DNA of 64,000 nt, from NCBI RefSeq assembly GCF_000299355.1, contig NC_018664.1:2340380-2404379 (forward strand), in the 5' to 3' direction. The notes below the pieces were generated by a model, which worked only from the letters and a program-made list of their open reading frames with translations, was not told the DNA's origin and made no database searches. A program made the translations under genes and the position numbers. Position 1 is the stretch's first letter. Every line of letters starts with the position of its first letter. This document shows positions 1-6,761 of the stretch, piece after piece. This stretch comes from Gottschalkia acidurici 9a (GTDB lineage Bacteria; Bacillota; Clostridia; Tissierellales; Gottschalkiaceae).

Positions 1-366
1 TGAATAAAGTGATTCATATTCTGTTTTGATTTCTTCTAATGATTTATATTCCAAATATTCTTTAGAATATACGTGTTCATTGCTCATTATCATGTAATTA
101 TAATTACTTATATCAATAGCATCTATACTTTTGAGCCAATCTAGTTTCTCTTTTGATATATCCCTCACCTCCTCTACCAGTTGTAGATTTGTATTGATAG
201 TTGATTCAATCTTTTTATTCATTTCTTCTACTTCTTTTAAAAATTCTTTATAAATCTTTTCTTCTTTTTTAATAAACTTATTTATTTCAGAAATTATATA
301 TATTTTTACTACTGCAATAGAACATATGATACTTGACATCATAGTTATCAAATCTATATTCTTCAT
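1..366 (-). CDS. Partial gene: small membrane-anchored coiled-coil protein, 3' end off the left edge
   Basis: An open frame of 122 codons runs from ATG at 366 to the window edge without a stop, so the gene continues to the left. A strong ribosome binding site (AGGGGG) lies 7 bases upstream of the ATG. Residues about 4-24 are hydrophobic and look like one N-terminal membrane anchor. The rest is Lys/Glu-rich and helical, probably coiled coil. I do not recognise the family. It lies inside the putative mobile element, where small anchored proteins of this kind are common. Function unknown. Confidence 0.6.
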   Translation of the reverse strand, partial: MKNIDLITMMSSIICSIAVVKIYIISEINKFIKKEEKIYKEFLKEVEEMNKKIESTINTNLQLVEEVRDISKEKLDWLKSIDAIDISNYNYMIMSNEHVYSKEYLEYKSLEEIKTEYESLYS

Positions 367-468
367 TCAATACCCCCTATTCAGTTTTCATTATTTGTCA
401 TATCACTCTTTCATCTTGTTGACAGAAGTATTTCTTAAATAGCCCTCTTAATAAAAAGTAACTATATC

Positions 469-651
469 TTAAGCTGACTCTTTTTCTCTGTCTCTTTGCT
501 TTATTTCCTCCATTTTCCTATATACATAACCTTGATTAAAGCCTTCTAGATGTGTAAGAATTAGTTGTTGTTTCTGAATACTTGATTGTTTTATAATCCT
601 TACTATTTCATCTAGTACTGGTTTTTCTTCATTTTTTATTAAAATATCCAT
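469..651 (-). CDS. Hypothetical 60-residue charged protein
   Basis: Sixty codons from ATG 651, with GAGGAG about 9 bases upstream. The product is soluble, helical and highly charged (Glu/Lys/Gln-rich, ending in a basic-acidic tail), with no motif I recognise. It is transcribed divergently from the XRE regulator at 806, so the region between them may hold a shared control site. In skin-like elements the recombination directionality factor is a small orphan protein of this size, so this is one candidate for that role. That is speculation from size and location only. Confidence 0.5.
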   Translation of the reverse strand: MDILIKNEEKPVLDEIVRIIKQSSIQKQQLILTHLEGFNQGYVYRKMEEIKQRDREKESA

Positions 652-721
652 GTCTTTTCACACTCCTCTCACTATAAACTTCCCCTGTTGGTTGCTGCTT
701 TTTCTTGTATATAGATATTGC

Positions 722-782
722 ATTCCCTCTTGTAGAATATATTAACCTTTTTATTTACAAACGGGAATTGTTATGCTAATAT
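722..782 (+). promoter_or_regulatory. Promoter and inverted-repeat operator of the XRE regulator
   Basis: A near-consensus sigma-A promoter is visible: TTTACA at 754-759, a 17-base spacer, and TAATAT at 777-782. An inverted repeat flanks and enters it: ATTCCCTCTTGTA at 722-734 and TTACAAACGGGAAT at 755-768 (half-site ATTCCCnnTTGTA). The right half overlaps the -35 and spacer, as expected for an autorepressor site between divergent genes. Binding by the 806 product is inferred. Confidence 0.6.
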
Positions 783-805
783 ATTTCCATAAGGAGGTAA
801 TTGCA

Positions 806-1273
806 TTGAAAGAAAGATTGTTAATGTTAAGAAAGGATTTGAAACTTAACCAACATGATTTTGGCTCAAGAATCGAAATGAGCAAAGCAAGTATTTCAGC
901 TTTAGAAAAAGGCTTAAGAGATATAACTGATAGAACAGTAAAGCTTATATGTACTGAATTTAGTATAAATGAAGATTGGCTTAGATATGGTAAAGGAGAA
1001 ATGTTCATTCAAGCTGATACCTTTTCACTTGATGACTATGCTAAACAAAATAATCTATCTGATTTGGAGTTAGATATTGTTAAAGCTTATATAAATCTTA
1101 ATAGTGATATTCGTAAAGATATCATAACATCTTTAAAGGCCGTGTTTGATAATCATTCAGAAATAGCTGTTATTAAGGATGAAGAAAGCGATATTAATAA
1201 AGAGCTTGAAGCTTATAGGCTTGAGTTAGAAGCTGAACAAAGAGGAAGAAGGAAAAATGAAAATTTAACTTAA
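806..1273 (+). CDS. XRE-family (phage repressor-like) transcriptional regulator
   Basis: The 155-residue protein has an N-terminal Cro/C1-type helix-turn-helix (about residues 5-60, including the SKASISALEKG recognition-helix region). Its C-terminal half is acidic, helical and unrecognised, and presumably mediates oligomerisation. I place the start at TTG 806: AAGGAGG sits 8 bases upstream, and the promoter -10 at 777-782 means the in-frame codon at 773 would not be transcribed. Such proteins act as lysogeny or element repressors. Its place next to divergent small genes within a recombinase-bearing element suggests control of that element, probably with autoregulation. Confidence 0.85.
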   Translation: MKERLLMLRKDLKLNQHDFGSRIEMSKASISALEKGLRDITDRTVKLICTEFSINEDWLRYGKGEMFIQADTFSLDDYAKQNNLSDLELDIVKAYINLNSDIRKDIITSLKAVFDNHSEIAVIKDEESDINKELEAYRLELEAEQRGRRKNENLT

Positions 1274-1461
1274 ATAAAAATATATTTAATATTTTTGACT
1301 TTTAGCAGTATTTAAAAGGTTTGAAATTTAATATACATACTTCAATTTGGATATTCATTGTAAACATTTCTTAGTCTAAGATAAGAGTTATGATGAGTAT
1401 TTAGTACATGTAGAAATTATTGAGAAACATTTTAAACATAATTGAAGGGAGATTTGCGGTA

Positions 1462-1817
1462 ATGGATAAAATTAGGCACTTCACTGATAGATCTAAACTG
1501 AGCAATCGTTCAATAATTATGTCAATATCAATTGTTATTTGTTTTTTACTAATGTAATAGCAGCCTTCTTATCTGGTGACTGGGTGTCTGAAAATATATT
1601 GTTCATCTTATTTTCTTTCGTTACTATCTTTATCACTTTAGTGATAAATTTGCTTGGGACTATTTTGGGAATAATAGACATAATAAAATCTGAACAAAAG
1701 ATAATATCTGGAATAGGAGCTACCTTAAATATTTTATCATTAATTACTATTATTATTTCATTTAAGAATTTAAATTATCTAAATGCAGTATTTTGGGCTC
1801 TAGATATACTTAAATAA
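1462..1817 (+). pseudogene. Small multi-span membrane protein, frameshifted at a T-run
   Basis: A good ribosome binding site (GAAGGGAG) precedes ATG 1462, but that frame stops at 1557. The following frame continues as a hydrophobic protein to 1817. Adding one T to the six-T run at 1542-1547 joins them into a single protein of about 118 residues with a charged N-terminus and three hydrophobic segments. The downstream frame alone would need a TTG start without a ribosome binding site. Either the gene is broken or the run was miscalled. The family is not recognised; its gene context is the mobile element. Confidence 0.5.
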
Positions 1818-1900
1818 TAATATTTAGAAAAGTAGTTGAACTATTAAAATCTAAAGAAAGTTTATAATTTTAATAGTTATTATAAAAGATCAATATTCAT

Positions 1901-2074
1901 ATGAATAAGTACTTAAAGTGGATTCTAGATCACTTAAAGTTTTTTCTTATTTTCTTAGGATTAAATTTTTTATCGCAGAAGTTGTGGAACTGTTTTGAAG
2001 GAGATTCTCTCTTGCAAAATGCGATTGGAGTAACGATGTTCATTATGTTGTTTAAAAATTTCAGTAAAAAATAA
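1901..2074 (+). CDS. Possible 57-residue hydrophobic peptide
   Basis: A 57-codon frame from ATG 1901 encodes a peptide with one long hydrophobic stretch near the N-terminus, a second near the C-terminus, and a lysine-rich end. There is no convincing Shine-Dalgarno sequence upstream. It is followed directly by a perfect terminator hairpin at 2110-2151, which supports a transcript ending here. Not recognised. It could be a short membrane peptide or simply the AT-rich tail of the preceding transcript. Confidence 0.3.
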   Translation: MNKYLKWILDHLKFFLIFLGLNFLSQKLWNCFEGDSLLQNAIGVTMFIMLFKNFSKK

Positions 2075-2109
2075 GACAAATAAGTTTTACTAACTCGTGA
2101 TCTTATTTA

Positions 2110-2157
2110 AAAAGAGTCAACATATTGTATATACAATATGTTGACTCTTTTGTTTTT
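2110..2157. terminator. Perfect-palindrome bidirectional terminator
   Basis: A 21-base-pair perfect inverted repeat (2110-2130 with 2131-2151) is flanked by A-runs on the left and T-runs on the right, so it could end transcription from both sides. It separates the small genes from the distal end of the CRISPR array and would stop the minus-strand crRNA precursor. Confidence 0.85.
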
Positions 2158-2194
2158 TAATAATTTCGTAAAATTAGGTATTGATAAGAAAGTA

Positions 2195-3255
2195 TATTAT
2201 ATTCTAATATAGTTCTATTAATACAAAGAAATGGAGATAAGAACACCTTTCACAGCCGAATTTACATTCTATTGTAGTTCTATTAATGCTGGTACAATGA
2301 CTATAAATTAATAAGTTTTTAAAAACTTTACATTCTAATGTAGTTCTATTAATACACAAAGTATTATAGTAAATACAGGACTACTTACAGTCTTTACACT
2401 CTATTTTAGTTCTATTAATACTTATGTGTTAAAAACTTTATTCCAGTATCATCAACATTTACATTCTATTCTAGTTCCATTAATACTTTGATATAAAAAT
2501 TATACCACAAGTGAAAATAGAAAGCTTATAATCTACTATAACTCTACAAGTAAAACAAATGATTATTAAATTTCTAATATAGTTCTATTAATACACAGTA
2601 TGTAACTAAAAAAATAACGATTACGCTACAAAATTTACATTCTACTCTAGTTCTATTAATACAAGAGTACACTTCTTAGATCATTATTGACACATTTACA
2701 TTCTACTCTAGTTCTATTAATACTCTTGCGACTGGAAATCCACTTATCAAGGAGAAAAATTTACATTCTACTCTAGTTCTATTAATACTATTGATACTAC
2801 TTTTTCTTTTACCTTAAATGCTAATTTACATTCTACTCTAGTTCTATTAATACAATATCGAATCTAAATCCATTTCTCACGTCTACATTGATTTACATTC
2901 TACTCTAGTTCTATTAATACAATTACAGTTTGTACAAGTTTTGATATTTTTAATTATAATTTACATTCTACTCTAGTTCTATTAATACACGTCTAGACGT
3001 CTATGTTATATAATTATAAATAAGGATTTACATTCTACTCTAGTTCTATTAATACAAGAAAAGAAATTTTACGAACACTTGATTCTTGTAAGGATTTACA
3101 TTCTACTCTAGTTCTATTAATACAGAGACTGGGGTTCTAATGCTAAGAAAAGAATGGATATTTACATTCTACTCTAGTTCTATTAATACAGTTGTTCAGC
3201 TTAGAGCTGAAGGTCTGTGGCTTTAATTTACATTCTACTCTAGTTCTATTAATAC
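2195..3255 (-). CRISPR. CRISPR array, 17 repeats of 30 bp, type I-B-like repeat, no cas genes nearby
   Basis: Thirty-base repeats end, on the plus strand, at 2224, 2289, 2355, 2421, 2486, 2553 (very decayed), 2594, 2662, 2723, 2788, 2853, 2920, 2988, 3055, 3123, 3189 and 3255. Spacers are 31-38 bases, except for an 11-base remnant at 2554-2564. The ten right-hand repeats (2633 onward) are identical and the seven left-hand ones vary. Read on the minus strand the repeat begins GTATTAATAG and ends GAATGTAAAT, the 3' ATGTAAAT end being typical of clostridial type I-B repeats. Conserved repeats at the right and decay at the left place the leader at the right, and a promoter there agrees. No cas gene is present, so processing must rely on Cas proteins encoded elsewhere. 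Confidence 0.97.
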
Positions 3256-3555
3256 CCGTTATTCTGTGTATATCGATTTTTCTTTACTATAAATATGTTT
3301 TCTGTCTACCTATTCACTTTTTGTCGAAATATTATGTATTAATTAATTATATTTTATATAAAATCAATTTCAAGTGTGATTACATCTAAGTTTGTCTAAC
3401 CTCAGTATTTTTTACACTACTACAGGTTGACATATATTTCTTCTTAAATAATATCTTATCCCCAGTATAACATATTATTTACAATAGATAAATAATAATA
3501 AAAGTATGATGTAATAAGGTAAATAAACAATTTATATCTTGAAAGGAGCTTTGAT
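3256..3555 (-). promoter_or_regulatory. CRISPR leader with sigma-A-like promoter
   Basis: This AT-rich 300-base gap holds no credible gene. On the minus strand TTGAAA (3368-3373), a 16-base spacer and TATAAT (3346-3351) form a near-perfect promoter aimed into the array. It gives roughly an 85-base leader transcript before the first repeat at 3255. The adjacent repeats are the identical, recently acquired ones, as expected at the leader side. The recombinase ribosome binding site (AAAGGAG) lies at the far right of the gap. Confidence 0.7.
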
Positions 3556-5106
3556 ATGCAATATTGTATATATCTCCGTAAATCTAGATCTGATGAGGAA
3601 GCTGAACAGCGAGGAGAAGGTGAAACTCTTGCTAGGCATGAGAAGATATTATTAGATCTAGCTAGAAAACTAAAATTAAATATAACTAAAATATATAAGG
3701 AAGTTGTAAGTGGTGAAACTATATCTTCTAGACCTATCATGCAGCAGTTATTAAGTGAAGTAGAAGAAAAGTTATGGAGTGGTGTGTTAGTTGTAGAAGT
3801 TGAACGTCTAGCCCGTGGGGATACTATAGATCAAGGGACAGTATCACAGGCTTTTAAATATTCTAATACTAAAATAATAACTCCTGTCAAAACTTATGAT
3901 CCAAATAATGAATTTGATGAAGAATATTTTGAGTTTGGCCTTTTTATGTCTAGAAGAGAATATAAGACCATAAATAGACGTTTGCAGCGTGGAAGACTAG
4001 AAAGTGTAAAGGAAGGTAAATACGTTGGTAATACTCCCCCATACGGATATGTCAGAAAAAAACTAGAAAAAGAAAAAGGCTATACACTAGAGCCGCATCC
4101 TGAACAGTCGGATATAGTAAAACTTATATACAAATTATACACAGAAGAAAATATAGGAGTATCTTTAATTGTAAGAAGATTAGAAGAATTAAAAATACCA
4201 ACAGCAAAAGGTGGATATTGGTCAACTTCTACTCTAAGAGGAATCTTAAATAACCCTGTCTATATTGGCAAAATAAGATGGAAACATAGACCTCAGGTTA
4301 AGAAAGTTAAAGATGGTGAAATTATAAAAGAAAGACCTCGTTCTAATGATGTAGTAATTGTAGACGGTTTACATGAAGCAATAATAGATGAAGAAACTTT
4401 TAATAAGGCACAAGAAATACTGTCTGAAAATTCATCAGTTCCCGTTCCTACAAAATATACTATTAAAAATTCTCTAGCTGGAATAGTCAAGTGTGGTAAG
4501 TGCGGTAGAAATATGAATAGACGACCGTATGGAGAAAGGCAGCCTGCTACTTTAATGTGTCCTGTTCCTCAATGCTCTAATGTTAGTTCTCAACTACATT
4601 TAGTTGAACAAAAGTTATTAGAGTCTTTAGAAAAGTGGCTAGATAAATATAAACTAAAAATAAACTCTAATACAGATAACAATAATTTAAGCTTAGAGTT
4701 AGATGTAGTTAAAAAATCAATTCAAACTATAAATGAAGAGCTAGAAACACTTAACACACAGTCTGATAAACTTCATGACCTACTTGAGCAAGGCATATAC
4801 TCAACAGAGAAATTTCTTGAACGTTCTAAGATCATATCTGAGAAAATATCCAAACTGAAAGATAATAAAAGTAATTTAGAGAAAGAATTAAATCAAAATA
4901 GATTAAAAGAAGAAAGTGACAGAACCATAATTCCTAAGATTGAAAGAATATTAAAGACATATAACACACTTGAAACACCAGATCAGAAAAATGAATTACT
5001 TAAGGAAGTTTTAACTGAAGTTGAATATAATAAAGAAGTGGGTGGAAGATGGCATGCTAAGCCAGATGACTTCAAGTTAGTTGTCCATCCTAAAATACCT
5101 AAATAG
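3556..5106 (+). CDS. Large serine recombinase (integrase/excisionase of the element)
   Basis: The 516-residue protein has the large serine recombinase architecture. The N-terminal resolvase catalytic domain (about 1-145) has the YLRKSR motif with nucleophile Ser10 and the conserved ERLARGD arginines around 84-87. The recombinase domain is about 160-290. A zinc ribbon uses Cys313, Cys316, Cys335 and Cys340. A long coiled coil (about 375-470) controls directionality in this family. The start is ATG 3556 with AAAGGAG upstream. The stop is only 26 bp from the cotJC fragment, the usual place for an integrase beside its attachment site. It would integrate the element and, with a directionality factor, excise it. 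Confidence 0.95.
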   Translation: MQYCIYLRKSRSDEEAEQRGEGETLARHEKILLDLARKLKLNITKIYKEVVSGETISSRPIMQQLLSEVEEKLWSGVLVVEVERLARGDTIDQGTVSQAFKYSNTKIITPVKTYDPNNEFDEEYFEFGLFMSRREYKTINRRLQRGRLESVKEGKYVGNTPPYGYVRKKLEKEKGYTLEPHPEQSDIVKLIYKLYTEENIGVSLIVRRLEELKIPTAKGGYWSTSTLRGILNNPVYIGKIRWKHRPQVKKVKDGEIIKERPRSNDVVIVDGLHEAIIDEETFNKAQEILSENSSVPVPTKYTIKNSLAGIVKCGKCGRNMNRRPYGERQPATLMCPVPQCSNVSSQLHLVEQKLLESLEKWLDKYKLKINSNTDNNNLSLELDVVKKSIQTINEELETLNTQSDKLHDLLEQGIYSTEKFLERSKIISEKISKLKDNKSNLEKELNQNRLKEESDRTIIPKIERILKTYNTLETPDQKNELLKEVLTEVEYNKEVGGRWHAKPDDFKLVVHPKIPK

Positions 5107-5150
5107 TTATACGATAACATCTATGTACCTAAGAATTAGCTCACTGGGAA
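5107..5150. other. cotJC: Element/chromosome junction inside cotJC (candidate attR)
   Basis: Reading upstream from the cotJC fragment, homology to the family holds back to codon 5133 (Glu-Leu-Ala-His-Trp-Glu-Met-Ile), then a TAA at 5130-5132 ends it. Serine recombinases use a short shared core, which should lie around 5128-5150. The matching attL and the cotJC 5' part lie outside this window, so the exact crossover cannot be seen. Confidence 0.7.
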
Positions 5151-5513
5151 ATGATAGGTACTATAGTTTGGAAGCTGATAAAGGATGCTCCTATCAGTAA
5201 AATAAAGGGAACACCTTTCGAAGCTTATTATGTAAGCCATGGTAAAGCATTATATCCCGCAAATGCCGGTGGACATCCTTGGACTGCATCATTTATACAG
5301 TCTAAAGACGATCCTATAGCTTCTTTACATGAAGATATGGCTGCTGAGCAAAAAGCTAGAGCAACTTACGAGTATTTAATAAGAGTAAGTGATGATCCTG
5401 GCGTTAAGGATACTTTAAGATTTTTAAGAGAAAGAGAGGTTGTTCACTTCCAACGTTTTGGAGAGGCACTCTGTATAGTTCAAGAAGCATTAGATAGCAA
5501 GAAATATCATTAA
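5133..5513 (+). pseudogene. cotJC: cotJC 3' fragment (spore coat protein CotJC, manganese-catalase family), interrupted by the element
   Basis: About 126 codons match the C-terminal two-thirds of CotJC. They include the half-motif ELAHWE, the AAEQKARATYEY helix and the REREVVHFQRF helix, which supply glutamate and histidine metal ligands in this ferritin-like family. The first 60-65 residues, with the first ligand glutamate, are absent. The break lies inside the EExAHxE motif. ATG 5151 has no ribosome binding site, so independent translation is unlikely. Full-length CotJC is about 190 residues. Excision of the element could restore the gene in the sporulating mother cell, as for sigK/skin; this is inference. 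Confidence 0.85.
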
Positions 5514-5529
5514 ATAGAATACTATAAAT

Positions 5530-5596
5530 AAAAAGCTTCTTTCTAGTAATAGTTATTGTTTAAACAATAAATTATTCTAGAAGGAAGCTTTTTGTA
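5530..5596 (+). terminator. Terminator after cotJC
   Basis: A long hairpin has left arm AAAAAGCTTCTTTCTAG and right arm CTAGAAGGAAGCTTTTT, with an additional pairing TATTGTTTAAACAATA at its tip. The right arm ends in a T-run. It lies 17 bases past the cotJC stop. Confidence 0.85.
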
Positions 5597-5670
5597 TGTA
5601 ACTATTTTGTTAAAACAACATAGTATATGACTAATTGTACTATTGTTTTTAAAATATATATATTTAAAAC

Positions 5671-5689
5671 TTAGTTTAGCCTAACTTTT
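5671..5689 (+). promoter_or_regulatory. DtxR/IdeR-like iron box upstream of feoAB
   Basis: The 19 bases starting TTAGTTTAGCCTAAC match 15 of 19 positions of the DtxR/IdeR consensus as I know it (TTAGGTTAGCCTAACCTAA). The box lies 38 bases upstream of the feoA ATG in an AT-rich region with TATA-like -10 candidates. The DtxR-family gene at 8204-8626 is the obvious candidate regulator. Repression by Fe2+-loaded regulator is inferred. Confidence 0.6.
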
Positions 5690-5726
5690 TGTATATATTA
5701 TAAAAAATTATAAAGGAGGTTTTTTT

Positions 5727-5969
5727 ATGAAGGATAGTAAAGCACAATCTCTTAATACACTACCTATAGGTAGTGTAGTTAAAATAGATTCTATCCTGAC
5801 CACAGGTGAGCATAGACGAAGAATTTTGGACTTAGGACTTATACCAGGATCTATAGTTACAATTGAGAGATCTAGTCCTTCTGGTAATCCTATAGCTTAT
5901 AGAATAAGAGGTTCTTTAATTGCTTTGAGAAATGAAGAGGCTCAAAGTATTAAAGTTAATATTTTATAA
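5727..5969 (+). CDS. feoA: FeoA, ferrous iron transport accessory protein
   Basis: The 80-residue protein is a single SH3-like FeoA domain with the characteristic RRRILDLGLIPG segment and a YRIRGSLIALR C-terminal strand. FeoA is a small cytosolic partner of the FeoB transporter and is thought to modulate its activity. AAAGGAGG precedes the ATG by 7 bases. The feoB GTPase gene follows after 21 bases, so the three feo genes form one transcript controlled from the iron box at 5671. Confidence 0.95.
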   Translation: MKDSKAQSLNTLPIGSVVKIDSILTTGEHRRRILDLGLIPGSIVTIERSSPSGNPIAYRIRGSLIALRNEEAQSIKVNIL

Positions 5970-5990
5970 ATATGAGAGAGGTGTTTTGAA

Positions 5991-6761
5991 ATGGGTCTAA
6001 CTAGTCAATCATCTGGATTTAGCCTACTTAAAGAAAAGTTTAGTATTGAAAAAAAGTCTAAAGATGAAATAATAATAGCTCTTGCAGGAAATCCGAATAC
6101 AGGAAAAAGTACCTTATTTAATAGTTTAACTGGACTTAGACAGCATACGGGTAACTGGCCAGGTAAAACTGTCACTAATGCAAAAGGAAGTTTTAAATAT
6201 AAAGATAAAGACTTCTTACTAATTGATTTACCAGGAACTTATTCTATATTAGCGAATTCTGCTGAAGAAGAAGTAGCTAGAGACTTTATATGCTTTGGTC
6301 ATCCTGACTTAACTGTAGTTATAACTGATTCCACTTGTCTTGAAAGAAACTTGAATTTAGCTCTACAAGTTATGGAGATAACTGATAATGTAATTGTATG
6401 CCTAAACTTAATGGATGAGGCAAAGCGAAAGGGAATTTCTATAGATATAAAGAAACTAGAGCAACTTTTAGGAGTTCCTGTAATACCTATTATAGCAAGA
6501 GATGGAAAAGGTATAGACGACTTACTAGAGGTAATATACAAAGTTGTTCAGAAAGAAATAGTACCATCTCCATATAAAATTAAATATTCTGAACATATTG
6601 AAAACTATGTTTCTAAAGTACAGAAACGTTTGTCAGATAGCTTATATGACAAATTAAATAAACGCTGGATTTCTCTTAGATTATTAGATGGTGATAAAGA
6701 GATTCTGAATAATATTGATTCGATCCTAACTTCTAGAATGAGTGGTGATATAGATGAGTAG
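5991..6761 (+). CDS. feoB: FeoB N-terminal half: GTPase domain as a separate protein
   Basis: The 256 residues cover the FeoB G domain: G1 GNPNTGKST (33-41), the switch-I threonine in WPGKT (Thr60), G3 DLPG (79-82) and G4 NLMD (139-142), followed by the start of the helical GDI region. In most bacteria this is fused to the Fe2+ permease. Here it ends at TAG 6761, and the membrane half starts at ATG 6754 in another frame, overlapping by 8 bases (ATGAGTAG), which suggests translational coupling. No homopolymer lies at the junction and the upstream frame has a stop immediately before the second ATG, so the split looks genuine. Confidence 0.9.
   Translation: MGLTSQSSGFSLLKEKFSIEKKSKDEIIIALAGNPNTGKSTLFNSLTGLRQHTGNWPGKTVTNAKGSFKYKDKDFLLIDLPGTYSILANSAEEEVARDFICFGHPDLTVVITDSTCLERNLNLALQVMEITDNVIVCLNLMDEAKRKGISIDIKKLEQLLGVPVIPIIARDGKGIDDLLEVIYKVVQKEIVPSPYKIKYSEHIENYVSKVQKRLSDSLYDKLNKRWISLRLLDGDKEILNNIDSILTSRMSGDIDE

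Noticed and set aside
751-1008. 85-codon minus-strand ORF
   Set aside because: It is antisense to the XRE regulator, which has a promoter, ribosome binding site and recognisable domain.
3192-3389. 65-codon plus-strand ORF
   Set aside because: It begins inside the last CRISPR spacer and repeat and runs through the leader; no ribosome binding site.
5151-5513. Treating the cotJC fragment as a complete 120-residue gene
   Set aside because: ATG 5151 has no ribosome binding site, homology continues upstream of it to 5133, and CotJC needs the missing N-terminal metal ligand.
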